Shown piece after piece: positions 1-7,664 of a DNA stretch of 18,164 bases; positions within the stretch are counted from its first letter, which is position 1, and each line of letters begins with the position of its first letter. The position numbers were made by a program, and so were the translations under genes. The notes beneath the pieces are model-generated. The model searched no databases. It was given only the letters and a program-made list of their open reading frames with translations, and had not been told where the DNA came from. The DNA is from an uncultured Roseburia sp. (GTDB lineage Bacteria > Bacillota > Clostridia > Lachnospirales > Lachnospiraceae), in NCBI GenBank assembly GCA_947652855.1, contig CANTEO010000052.1, forward strand, positions 1 to 18,164, read 5' to 3'.

Positions 1-37
1 CACATATCGGTCAGTGGTAAACTTTCTTTGTACCTAC

Positions 38-66
38 ATTCTAGCAAGCGCAAAGTGGAAAGTCAA
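38..66 (-). promoter_or_regulatory. sigma-A-like promoter reading out of the left edge
   Basis: On the minus strand a -35 box TTGACT (66-61) and a -10 box TAGAAT (43-38) are separated by exactly 17 bases, and TGC precedes the -10 box (extended -10). The start of transcription would fall near base 31, so the promoter serves a minus-strand gene beyond the left edge. It lies about 40 bases after the exonuclease stop codon. No U-tract terminator is visible between that stop and the promoter, so some read-through from the upstream operon is possible. Confidence 0.7.
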
Positions 67-76
67 TAGGGCTTCC

Positions 77-90
77 CATAAAATTTTATG
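77..90. repeat. 14-bp perfect palindrome upstream of the promoter
   Basis: CATAAAATTTTATG is a perfect inverted repeat with no spacer. It lies 10 bases upstream of the -35 box of the promoter at 66-38 and 12 bases after the exonuclease stop codon. The position would suit an operator or activator site for the next gene, but AT-rich palindromes of this length can arise by chance. No regulator is assigned. Confidence 0.35.
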
Positions 91-102
91 CAGACAGCCG
101 CC

Positions 103-870
103 TCAACCGTCCTGCTCCTGCATCCTCCGCAGGCATTCCTTATAAAATGCGGCATTTTTAGCCAAATACTCCCTATGCTTCTTCCGCTTCGTCTGCTGCT
201 TTGGCGTAAGCTGCCCCAGGCTTTCCAAATATTCCGCCGCCTGCCGCTTGCTTTTATATTCTGAAAGGAACAGACGGATCTCATATTCCCGAAGCACCTC
301 TTGCCTGCGCCCTTCGTCAATATTTCCATGCAAGACGCGCCAGAGGACGCCCGCTAGGCAGCGGGCATCCTCTAACGGCTGAAATTGATGCACAAACGGC
401 ATCCCACAGATGTAGGCATATTTTTCCAGGCTGACCTCGCACTTCATGGACATCCTTTTTGACAGAAACTTTAGCCCGTCCCGAAAATGAAATTCGTCAA
501 GGCTCTGCGACGCATGGCGCAAGAGCATCTTCTCATCTTGGCTTCCATATGAGACATACAGCTTCGGCTGAAGCCTCTCATGCGCGGACAAAAGCTCTTC
601 GGTGACCTCCTCCATTGGCCTGCCATGCCTCCTTAGCTCCTCATTGTCATACCCGATGCGCGCAAGCTGCTCTTTCCAAAGCGTAAGCTCATCCCCAATC
701 CAAATCAGCGCGTGATAGGCGTAAAGCTCCGCGGAGCCGCGCCGATAGCTGACGCCAATGGCAATCGGGTAATTTTGGCGGCTTTTGCATTCATTGCAAA
801 ATTCCAGGTCAAAATAAGCCACAACTGTATCTTTCTGAACCTCCGCAATCTTTAATTTTCCTCCCACCAC
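103..870 (-). CDS. DnaQ-like (DEDD superfamily) 3'-5' exonuclease
   Basis: Predicted RNase H-fold exonuclease of about 255 aa. Exo I is the acidic pair in YFDLEFC (D21, E23 from the chosen start), Exo II is the Asp in YGSQDEKML (D112), and the C-terminal part of the fold has PLEDARCLAGV (D168). In the usual DEDDh form a His lies five residues before the last Asp. Here that position is Phe, and the nearest His (H161) is seven before, so activity is likely but the motif is unusual. The C-terminal 70 residues are charged and helical. The open frame extends to a GTG at 933, inside the upstream gene. I prefer the GTG at 870 because AAGGCGAGG precedes it by about six bases and the upstream stop (903) is then cleared. 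It is the last gene of the operon with the GTPase-nuclease fusion. Whether the substrate is DNA or RNA (as in KapD-like or oligoribonuclease-like members) cannot be told. Confidence 0.75.
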   Translation of the reverse strand: MVGGKLKIAEVQKDTVVAYFDLEFCNECKSRQNYPIAIGVSYRRGSAELYAYHALIWIGDELTLWKEQLARIGYDNEELRRHGRPMEEVTEELLSAHERLQPKLYVSYGSQDEKMLLRHASQSLDEFHFRDGLKFLSKRMSMKCEVSLEKYAYICGMPFVHQFQPLEDARCLAGVLWRVLHGNIDEGRRQEVLREYEIRLFLSEYKSKRQAAEYLESLGQLTPKQQTKRKKHREYLAKNAAFYKECLRRMQEQDG

Positions 871-902
871 ATGACACCTCGCCTTCCGTTGTCCCTGACC
901 GC

Positions 903-2549
903 TTACTTGCCCCCGATGGAAACGACGGAGCACAGCCCGTTTTCCGCCGTCTCGTATTCAAACGATATCGTGTCGCCGACGGCGTATTTTACAATCTCCA
1001 CCAGTGTCACATCCGACAGGTTTACGTCAAATATCTCATCCGACCGCTCCAGGCAGACATAGTAATGCGTCGTCCCTTCCACCACCACGGGGGAAATGGA
1101 ATGGATGTTTCCCGAAGCCTTGTCATAGATGCCTGTGGCCCCGCTTTTTGTGATGCCGTTCGTCACCAAAAGCTTGACATAGGCTTTCTCGCATTCCTGC
1201 ACCGTGTCGCCAATCGCGACCCACTGATATTTCTGCACATTCACCATTGCATATTTTTTCACCAGGCCCGCGCCGTCTTTTAGAGCCATGAAATAGGTCG
1301 GCTCATTTGAAATGTTAAGGAGCAGCGGAAACGTCGCGCGATACCCCAGGTTCTGCACCTGGCCTTCCGCGGACGACATTGCGGAGTCCTCAATCGCGCC
1401 CTCCACGGTGTAAAATTTTGTCTCCATGGTGCGCTGGTTCATCAATACGAAGCCGACGTTCGACTGGTCGCCGCTGACGGAGGTGACCCCGGTGTACACC
1501 CACACATCATCCTCCAGCGCAATGTAATTGTAGCCGTTCGTCGCCTGCAGGCAGTCCTTCTGCCCCAAAATGCTGTTGAAGTATCCGTGCTTTAAGGTGC
1601 CATGATAGTTATAGAGATTCGTCAAAAGCTCCGCGGAATACACTTTGTCCACCCAATTTGGCACGTCCGCAATGTCATATTCCTCACATTCCCCGGTGAT
1701 GGCGTTGCAAAGCACTGCCTTTCCGATTGTCTGGCCGCCAAACAGGCCAATGTTAAATTTTTTCACGGGGCAGACCCAATAGGGGATCCCCTCATCATTG
1801 ATTTCAAAGAAGATCTGGTCGTCAAAGATATAGGTTGGGTAGCGGAACCGCAAATGCCGGTAGATGTTCCGGTTAAACAGCTCCGACTTAGAATAGCGGA
1901 TGCCCTCGCTTAATTTCACGCATTCCGTGTCCTGCGTCGTCATGTCGATGCGAATGTAAGCCGGAATGCCGTTCTTCTGATTCGTAAGCCACTTAATCGG
2001 ATTGGCGTAAACAAGCGGCGCCACGCGCACTGGCGTGTTCTGATAATTGATTTGCGTGTAGTCGCTGCTGACCTCAAACTGCGAAACCATGTCCACCATG
2101 CTCCCCATTTTCCGGTTTCCCAAAAGCTCCGCGGAGCTTTTGTCCAGAAGCGGGATGGTGTTAAATTTTACTTCTTTAATGTCTTTGGAAAAATCGCTGT
2201 TCTCCACCGTAAGCAGCTTTTGGTATTTCGACGCGTTTACAATTGGGGAGGACAGGACAGCCCCAACGCAAAATACGATGGAGGCAGCCGCAAACAAGGC
2301 CAATCCCACCTTCGTTAAGCGAAACTCCATCAACAATTCTTTCAGCTTCACGCCCTTGCCCAATTTCTTGCCAATTTTCCTCGCCCTTACAATTGTGCAG
2401 CCTATGGTGAACGCCAAGATAAAAAACAGCAGGCATTGCCAAAACCCAACTGAATGGATGTTCACCGCCGGAAGGGCGATATAATAATAGGCCCCTAACG
2501 CCACGAGCAGCGCCGCTGCAAAAATGCCCATTCCAACCTTTTTCTTCAT
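903..2549 (-). CDS. membrane protein of unknown family, three N-terminal helices and large C-terminal domain
   Basis: A 548-aa protein that I cannot assign to a named family. Three hydrophobic segments (about residues 6-27, 34-55 and 82-104) are separated by a basic stretch (55-75, rich in Lys and Arg). The remaining 440 residues form a soluble part. Its centre has Trp/Tyr-rich pieces such as GIPYWVCPV, TGECEEYDIADVPNWVDKVY and a later NGYNYIALEDDVWVYTG, loosely reminiscent of tandem PepSY/YpeB-like folds (inference only). The last 80 residues look like a small beta-barrel. The start ATG overlaps the GTPase-nuclease stop as ATGA, with GAGG seven bases upstream, so translation is probably coupled. 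No catalytic motif is evident. It could be a membrane partner or anchor for its neighbours. Confidence 0.8.
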   Translation of the reverse strand: MKKKVGMGIFAAALLVALGAYYYIALPAVNIHSVGFWQCLLFFILAFTIGCTIVRARKIGKKLGKGVKLKELLMEFRLTKVGLALFAAASIVFCVGAVLSSPIVNASKYQKLLTVENSDFSKDIKEVKFNTIPLLDKSSAELLGNRKMGSMVDMVSQFEVSSDYTQINYQNTPVRVAPLVYANPIKWLTNQKNGIPAYIRIDMTTQDTECVKLSEGIRYSKSELFNRNIYRHLRFRYPTYIFDDQIFFEINDEGIPYWVCPVKKFNIGLFGGQTIGKAVLCNAITGECEEYDIADVPNWVDKVYSAELLTNLYNYHGTLKHGYFNSILGQKDCLQATNGYNYIALEDDVWVYTGVTSVSGDQSNVGFVLMNQRTMETKFYTVEGAIEDSAMSSAEGQVQNLGYRATFPLLLNISNEPTYFMALKDGAGLVKKYAMVNVQKYQWVAIGDTVQECEKAYVKLLVTNGITKSGATGIYDKASGNIHSISPVVVEGTTHYYVCLERSDEIFDVNLSDVTLVEIVKYAVGDTISFEYETAENGLCSVVSIGGK

Positions 2550-5248
2550 TCTATATCCTCACTTTCTGCGGCCATCGCACGAATTTGCTCCGCCGCCTCT
2601 TTGCCAATTCCATCCATCAGAAATGCGCGCCCAAGCGTCTGCCCCATGTATTCTTCCCGGATTTGGCGCCGCATCTGCTCAAGCTCCGCCGCCAAATCCC
2701 GCGCAGAAAGCAAGTAGCAGCCCGCGCCCCGGATTATGATCTGCTCTAAGCCATCGGAGGTCGCCACCGTGACTTTATATTTTTTTGCGTTTTCATGGGC
2801 GAATTTCTCAATATATGCGTCGGCTGTCTCCGCTTCCTTTGTGTATACCACATGAATGTTATGGTAGTCAAAACACTCCGTCTTATGTCCAGCCACCCGG
2901 TACGCGTCAAACACCGCGATCACCTGGCAGCCCTTCATCCCCTGGTAATTGCAGAGAAGGTCTAACAGTTTTCCTTTCGCCCCGTCCATGTCGGAATCCG
3001 CCAACGGCTTAAGCCCCTCCCAGGCGAATATGACGTTGTATCCGTCCACCAGAAGATACTCTTCTTTTGGAGCCTCTTTTTTTCGGGGAATCTTTGAAGC
3101 CTGCTGCCCGGACGGCGCATACGTTGTCCTGCTGCCCGACAGGCGCCCCTTTTTGGGAATGGATTTGTCCCGACGGTTCGCCGCGGACGCACGCGCCAAT
3201 ATTGCGTCCACTTCCTCCGTGTCCATCCATTCCTCCGCGTCAAACGCCCCCCGCAAAGGCTCTGCGCCGCCTTCGCCTCCCTTCGGCCGCTTAGGCAGGA
3301 CGCTCTCTATATGCATCTGCCCCTTCACTTTATCCCATTCCACATAAACGCCCGCCCCATGGGAGCAAAAGATAGACCCTGTGGGATTGTCTATGTCCGA
3401 CGCGCTGTCATAGCCGATGCGTTCCGCCACCTCCTCTGGATTGTGGCAGACGTCATGCCCGCCGTAGCTTAAGGAAAGCCGTCCATTGCCCTTGGCATAC
3501 GCGGCCACGTCCTTGGCGTACTCCCACAGCAGCGCAGCCGGGGCCTTCCCGGAAAGCGTTGCCATGCCGCCTTCTATGCTTGGCCCCTCCATGGAGGCGC
3601 AGCGCGCCTCCATGTCCGTCATGGCCCGCCCGACAAATTCCTCCGGCACCTCCAGCACGTACTCGTAATATGGCTCCAGCAGCACCGTCTTCGCCTGCAT
3701 GAGGCCCTGCCGCACGGCCCGGTACGTGGCCTGGCGGAAATCGCCGCCCTCTGTGTGCTTTTGGTGCGCCTTTCCGGCCACCAGCGTCGCCTTTATGTCT
3801 GTTACCGCGGAGCCTGTCAAAACGCCGATATGCTCTTTTTCCATTAAGTGCGTCAAAATCAGCCGCTGCCAGTTTGCGGCAAGCACGTCTTCACTGCATT
3901 TTGCCTCACAGACAAACCCGCTCCCGCGCTCGCCTGGCGAAAGCAGAAGATGCACCTCCGCATAATGGCGCAGCGGCTCAAAATGGCCGACCCCTTCCAC
4001 AGTGTCCGCAATCGTCTCTTTATATAAAATATGCCCTGCGTCAAACGCGATCGCGACGCCAAAGCGGTCGAGCGCCTGCCGCTTTAAGATTTCTGTCTGC
4101 ACCTCTCCCATGACCTGCACCAAAATTTCTTGATGCGCCTCGTTCCAAACCAGATGCAGGTTTGGGTCCTCTTCCTCCAATTGGCGAAGCTTCGGCAAAA
4201 ACTGCAGCGCGTTCACATTGTCCGGCAACAGGATCTGATACGAAAGCGCCGGGCAGAGGATCGGGCCGCCAAACGATTCCTGCATCCCAAGCCCCTGCCC
4301 CGGCCGGGTTTTTGTAAGCCCTGTCACGGCGCAGACCTCCCCGGCGAACGCCGCGCCTGCCGTTTCGTACTTCTCCCCGGAATAAATGCGGATCTGGCTG
4401 ATTTTTTCCTCGCCTTCTGCCCCAAAGGAAAGCGCCTCCCGCACTTTTAGGCTGCCCCCGGTCACCTTCAAAAATGTTAGGCGGTTTCCCGCCGCATCCC
4501 TTGCAATCTTAAACACGATTGCGCCGAATTGCCCCGGCCATTCTTTTTTTCGCGTATAGGCGCACAGGCCCTCCAACAATTCCTCCACGCCCGTAAGCTT
4601 TAAGGCCGACCCAAAATAACAGGGGAACAGCTTTCGCTCCGCGATCAGGCGGCGAAGCTCTCCCCGCTCTAAGGCGCCTTCCTCCAAATACCGCTCCAAC
4701 GCCTGCTCATCGCCCATTGCGGCCTCTTCCAAAAAAGCCTGCCCTTTGACGTCCTCAAAGGAGACGCAGCGATCGGAAAGCTTTCGCTTAAGCTCCCCAA
4801 GCAGATGCGCCTGGCTGGCTCCCGGCTGATCCATTTTGTTGACGAACAAAAACGTGGGAATCTGGTATTCCGAAAGCAGCCGCCACAGCGTCCTGGTATG
4901 CCCCTGCACGCCGCCCGTCCCGCCGATCACCAACACCGCGTAATCCAGCACGCGCAGGGCGCGCTCCATCTCCGCCGAAAAGTCCACATGGCCTGGCGTG
5001 TCCATCAATACAATCGTCGCATCGGGCAGACGCAGCATGGCCTGCTTGGAAAAAATCGTGATGCCCCGCTCCCGCTCCAAGGCGTCCGTGTCCAAATACG
5101 CGTCCTTTTTGTCTACCCGGCCAAGCTTGCGGATCATGCCGCCGACATACAGCAGGGCTTCCGACAGGGTCGTCTTGCCTGCGTCCACATGAGCCAAAAG
5201 GCCAATGCAGATCTGTTTTTTTGTGTTACGTCCCGATGTGCCATCCAT
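2546..5248 (-). CDS. TetM/EF-G-like translation GTPase fused to a Rae1/YacP-type NYN ribonuclease domain
   Basis: Predicted ribosome-binding GTPase with a C-terminal endoribonuclease domain, 900 aa from the ATG at 5248. That start has AAAGGGG eight bases upstream. A TTG 57 bases further up is open but lacks a site. The GTPase domain shows G1 AHVDAGKT (about 19-26), G2 Thr in ERGITI (64), G3 DTPGH (83-87), G4 NKMD (137-140) and G5 GSAL (213-216). Domains II to V follow to about 600, including LLEPYYEYVLEVPEEFVGRA, typical of EF-G domain V. An extension with NPTGSIFCSHGAG (about 621-633) and a basic linker lead to the NYN/PIN domain (729-870). This has LLVDGYN (Asp735), VFDA (Asp781), YTKEAETAD (Glu807, Asp810) and VATSDGLEQ (Asp832), matching Bacillus Rae1/YacP as I remember it. 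The domain IV tip lacks the TetM loop that displaces tetracycline, so I do not call it a resistance gene. Its stop overlaps the next start (ATGA). Confidence 0.88.
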   Translation of the reverse strand: MDGTSGRNTKKQICIGLLAHVDAGKTTLSEALLYVGGMIRKLGRVDKKDAYLDTDALERERGITIFSKQAMLRLPDATIVLMDTPGHVDFSAEMERALRVLDYAVLVIGGTGGVQGHTRTLWRLLSEYQIPTFLFVNKMDQPGASQAHLLGELKRKLSDRCVSFEDVKGQAFLEEAAMGDEQALERYLEEGALERGELRRLIAERKLFPCYFGSALKLTGVEELLEGLCAYTRKKEWPGQFGAIVFKIARDAAGNRLTFLKVTGGSLKVREALSFGAEGEEKISQIRIYSGEKYETAGAAFAGEVCAVTGLTKTRPGQGLGMQESFGGPILCPALSYQILLPDNVNALQFLPKLRQLEEEDPNLHLVWNEAHQEILVQVMGEVQTEILKRQALDRFGVAIAFDAGHILYKETIADTVEGVGHFEPLRHYAEVHLLLSPGERGSGFVCEAKCSEDVLAANWQRLILTHLMEKEHIGVLTGSAVTDIKATLVAGKAHQKHTEGGDFRQATYRAVRQGLMQAKTVLLEPYYEYVLEVPEEFVGRAMTDMEARCASMEGPSIEGGMATLSGKAPAALLWEYAKDVAAYAKGNGRLSLSYGGHDVCHNPEEVAERIGYDSASDIDNPTGSIFCSHGAGVYVEWDKVKGQMHIESVLPKRPKGGEGGAEPLRGAFDAEEWMDTEEVDAILARASAANRRDKSIPKKGRLSGSRTTYAPSGQQASKIPRKKEAPKEEYLLVDGYNVIFAWEGLKPLADSDMDGAKGKLLDLLCNYQGMKGCQVIAVFDAYRVAGHKTECFDYHNIHVVYTKEAETADAYIEKFAHENAKKYKVTVATSDGLEQIIIRGAGCYLLSARDLAAELEQMRRQIREEYMGQTLGRAFLMDGIGKEAAEQIRAMAAESEDIE

Positions 5249-5328
5249 CACATATGCCCCTTTCCGGCGGTCGCTGCTTTTGTTTTTCCAGGATACGCCC
5301 CGCAACCCTCAAAAACCGCCCCGCTCCC

Positions 5329-6810
5329 TCAATGCCGGACGATATGGCAGAAAAACTGCTCCTTTTCCCGAATCAGATACTCCTCCTCCAGCAAAAACGC
5401 AGGATGCAGGCGGATCTGCTTTTTCACAAAGCCGTTCTCATTCGAAAAGAGGATGAGGATGCCGCCCGGCGCAAGTATTTTGTCGAATTTGTCAAAAAAA
5501 TCGCGAAACAGCGTATCCTGCTCCTCCTTCGAGCGCTTCCCCCTCGTTGGCATATTGGCGATAATCTCGTCAAAAGAATGCTCCGGCACAAAATTCGTGA
5601 AATCCTTCTGTATAAAATTGGCCGCTACGTTTGCCGCCTCGGCATTGGCCTTCGCCTTCTCGACCGCCTCCCCAAAAATGTCAATCCCGCAAAGCTCCCG
5701 CGCGGGCAGCAGCTTCTGCCGCTCAATGAGCATCGTCCCAACGCCGCAGCATGGGTCAAGCGCCTGCGCCTGTTTTTTGAGATACGGCCTCGCAAGCTTA
5801 AGAATCGCCGCCGCTTCAGAAGGATGGATAGACGCAGAGATTGTTTTTTTCCGATAAGAAAACCGCTCCATGGGAATCGTGTTCATCTTTAAGAACACCC
5901 GAAGAATCCCCTCCCTCGATGCGTACAGCCGCAGCTCAAACTCATAGTGATCCGGGGCGTTCAAAAGCTGCCTGCCGCTTGCCTCTTCGATGGCCGCCGC
6001 CGCTTTTTTGACGAACCGAACCCGGCCTTCCTCCGAAATTCCTGCACGCACGTCCATCCGAAACAGAAACGGCCCCGCCTCCTTATGGCAATGCTTCAAT
6101 AGAGGCAATAGCTTTGAGCCGGCCACCGCCGCCCCAAGCGCCTCCGGCCCGTCCTCTGCCGTAAGCTTCTCCTTTAGGACAATCGGAAACAACAGCTCCC
6201 GAAACGTGCGGATATGCACCACGCCCCGTAAATTCGCCACCGCCGCCTGCACCCCAAGGAACATCGCCTTCTTGCGGCACTCGCCAAGAGCCTCCTCCAC
6301 AAGCGGCACGAAGCGCGGATTTGCCGTAAGCAAAACAGTAAGCGGCACGTCCCATCCGGTAAACGTATGGCGCACGTCCGGCCCTTCCTCCCGCAAGATC
6401 TTCTCCAGCGCGTGCAGCTCCTCCCTAACGTGCTTCTTTTCGTTCTCCTGCACGTCTTTGCCGCACAAAAAACGGTATTGCGCCGCCAGCTCCCCCAAAT
6501 AGGGATAGGGATCCGTCTCATTCAGCGCCAAAAGCAGCGCAGGCCGCACAAAAAGCGTCTGCTCTTTTTGATACGCGTCAAACAGCGCGCCCGCCGCCGC
6601 CTTAATTTGCAGATCCCCAATCAAAGCGGCGGCGTTTTTCCGCACCTTCGCGTCCTCCGAGGACAAAAGCGGCGTTAACGCCGCGCCGTCCCCAAGCCGC
6701 TTTCTCGCCCTAAGCCATGGCGTGCCCTCCTTAATCTGCGCGCGCAGCTTGCTTAGTGCCTCACGGACATTCTCTCCCTGGCAAATCTGTTCCATCCATT
6801 TATCTGTCAT
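5329..6810 (-). CDS. HEAT-repeat, THUMP-like SAM-dependent RNA methyltransferase (TRM11/UPF0020 type)
   Basis: Probable rRNA or tRNA base methyltransferase, 493 aa. The first 240 residues are helical and HEAT-like (for example PLLSSEDAKVRKNAAALIGDL at 47-67). Residues about 250-325 resemble a THUMP or ferredoxin-like RNA-binding region ending in the short signature FRMDV to RFSYRKK. The C-terminal Rossmann domain has SAM motif I LDPCCGVGTMLIE (351-363), the acidic GIDIFGEAV (375-383) and motif IV ANMPTRGKRSK (418-428). That motif IV stands where NPPYG or D/NxPFG occurs in relatives, pointing to the PF01170 group, which usually makes N2-methylguanine. The ATG at 6810 is preceded by AAAGGA at six bases. 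It sits 34 bases after the amidase gene and 80 bases before the GTPase-nuclease fusion, probably in one transcript. The exact target base is unknown. Confidence 0.8.
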   Translation of the reverse strand: MTDKWMEQICQGENVREALSKLRAQIKEGTPWLRARKRLGDGAALTPLLSSEDAKVRKNAAALIGDLQIKAAAGALFDAYQKEQTLFVRPALLLALNETDPYPYLGELAAQYRFLCGKDVQENEKKHVREELHALEKILREEGPDVRHTFTGWDVPLTVLLTANPRFVPLVEEALGECRKKAMFLGVQAAVANLRGVVHIRTFRELLFPIVLKEKLTAEDGPEALGAAVAGSKLLPLLKHCHKEAGPFLFRMDVRAGISEEGRVRFVKKAAAAIEEASGRQLLNAPDHYEFELRLYASREGILRVFLKMNTIPMERFSYRKKTISASIHPSEAAAILKLARPYLKKQAQALDPCCGVGTMLIERQKLLPARELCGIDIFGEAVEKAKANAEAANVAANFIQKDFTNFVPEHSFDEIIANMPTRGKRSKEEQDTLFRDFFDKFDKILAPGGILILFSNENGFVKKQIRLHPAFLLEEEYLIREKEQFFCHIVRH

Positions 6811-6844
6811 GCTGTTTCCTTTCTATCTTTGCGGCAAGCCGCCC

Positions 6845-7609
6845 TCACTCTTTTTCCTCCGCCTGCGGCTCCGTCGACCCATTCTGCTCTATGTAATCTT
6901 CAATATCCTCTTTCAGCTGCTCCCAAGCCGTCTGATATTCCACATAATATTTCGGACAGGCTTTTCCCGTCACGTCATAATGGCGAATCACGCCGTCAAT
7001 CCCAAGGCCGTGCCGCCCCATCAGCCATGCCGTCAAATGCACCAGCGTCGCATACGTCGCGTCCGAAAACTTCCCCGATTCGTCGGGGATGCAGCATTCA
7101 ATCGAGATGGTGTCCGCATTCCTGTCATTCGACGCATAGGCGATCTCATCGCATGGGATGCACTGAATCAGCTCCCCGTCAATCCCAATGACAAAATGGC
7201 TGCTCGCATAGGTCTCGCCCGACAGGCCAAGGCCCTCAAAATAATCCCTGTTCTGCTGCGCCGTCGTGCCAGGGTTGGCCGTGTAATGCACGACGACCCC
7301 ATTCACCGCCTTAAGGGCTTCCCCTGGCCTGGAATATTCATTGACTGTCAAAAGCTGCGCCTCATATTCCGGCGGCTCGACCACAACCTTCTTCGGCGGC
7401 TTTGCCCTAACGGACGCGCTGTCCGTCTTCCTGCCCTTCACCATCCGAATCACCTCATAGCCCGTAATGCCGCAGATCAGCAGCCCCAAAATGCACAGCC
7501 CAACCTTAAAGGCCAATGCCTGCCTCCGTTCCTTCCTCCTTCTGGCGGCGCGCCGCAGGGCCTGTCTCTTTTCATATTCCTTCCTTACGTTTTGCTCCGT
7601 CTCATTCAT
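6845..7609 (-). CDS. membrane-anchored N-acetylmuramoyl-L-alanine amidase (Amidase_2)
   Basis: Peptidoglycan amidase of about 254 aa that cleaves the MurNAc to L-Ala bond outside the membrane. A very basic N-terminal tail (residues 15-35) precedes one transmembrane helix (about 34-51), so the catalytic part faces outward. Amidase_2 (PF01510) motifs are VVVHYTANPG (zinc ligand His108), ASSHFVIGIDGELIQCIP, ISIECC (Glu171), and VIRHYDVTGKACPKYY (His210 and Cys218 as the other zinc ligands). I chose the ATG at 7609 because AAAGGAAG lies seven bases upstream. An ATG at 7642, with AGGGGAG only four bases away, would add eleven residues. It is the first gene after a clear promoter at 7712-7684. Homologues act in wall remodelling, cell separation or sporulation, but the exact role here is not shown. 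Confidence 0.9.
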   Translation of the reverse strand: MNETEQNVRKEYEKRQALRRAARRRKERRQALAFKVGLCILGLLICGITGYEVIRMVKGRKTDSASVRAKPPKKVVVEPPEYEAQLLTVNEYSRPGEALKAVNGVVVHYTANPGTTAQQNRDYFEGLGLSGETYASSHFVIGIDGELIQCIPCDEIAYASNDRNADTISIECCIPDESGKFSDATYATLVHLTAWLMGRHGLGIDGVIRHYDVTGKACPKYYVEYQTAWEQLKEDIEDYIEQNGSTEPQAEEKE

Positions 7610-7664
7610 TGGGCATCTTCCTTTCTTCGCAAAGGCTTTCATGCGTCTCCCCTGCGCCCCTCCC

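Noticed and set aside
871..933. Exonuclease start at GTG 933
   Set aside because: It overlaps the upstream gene by 31 bases and has no ribosome binding site, whereas GTG 870 has AAGGCGAGG at a proper distance.
2546..5248. Calling the GTPase a tetracycline resistance gene (tetM/tetO type)
   Set aside because: The overall fold is TetM-like, but the domain IV tip lacks the TetM-type loop and the protein carries a nuclease domain and extension. There is no mobile-element context. Resistance would need a test.
4805..5857. A long plus-strand open frame of about 350 codons
   Set aside because: It lies antisense to the GTPase and methyltransferase genes, spans their junction, has no ribosome binding site and gives a low-complexity Arg/Pro/Ser-rich product. 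It is a shadow of GC-biased codons on the other strand.
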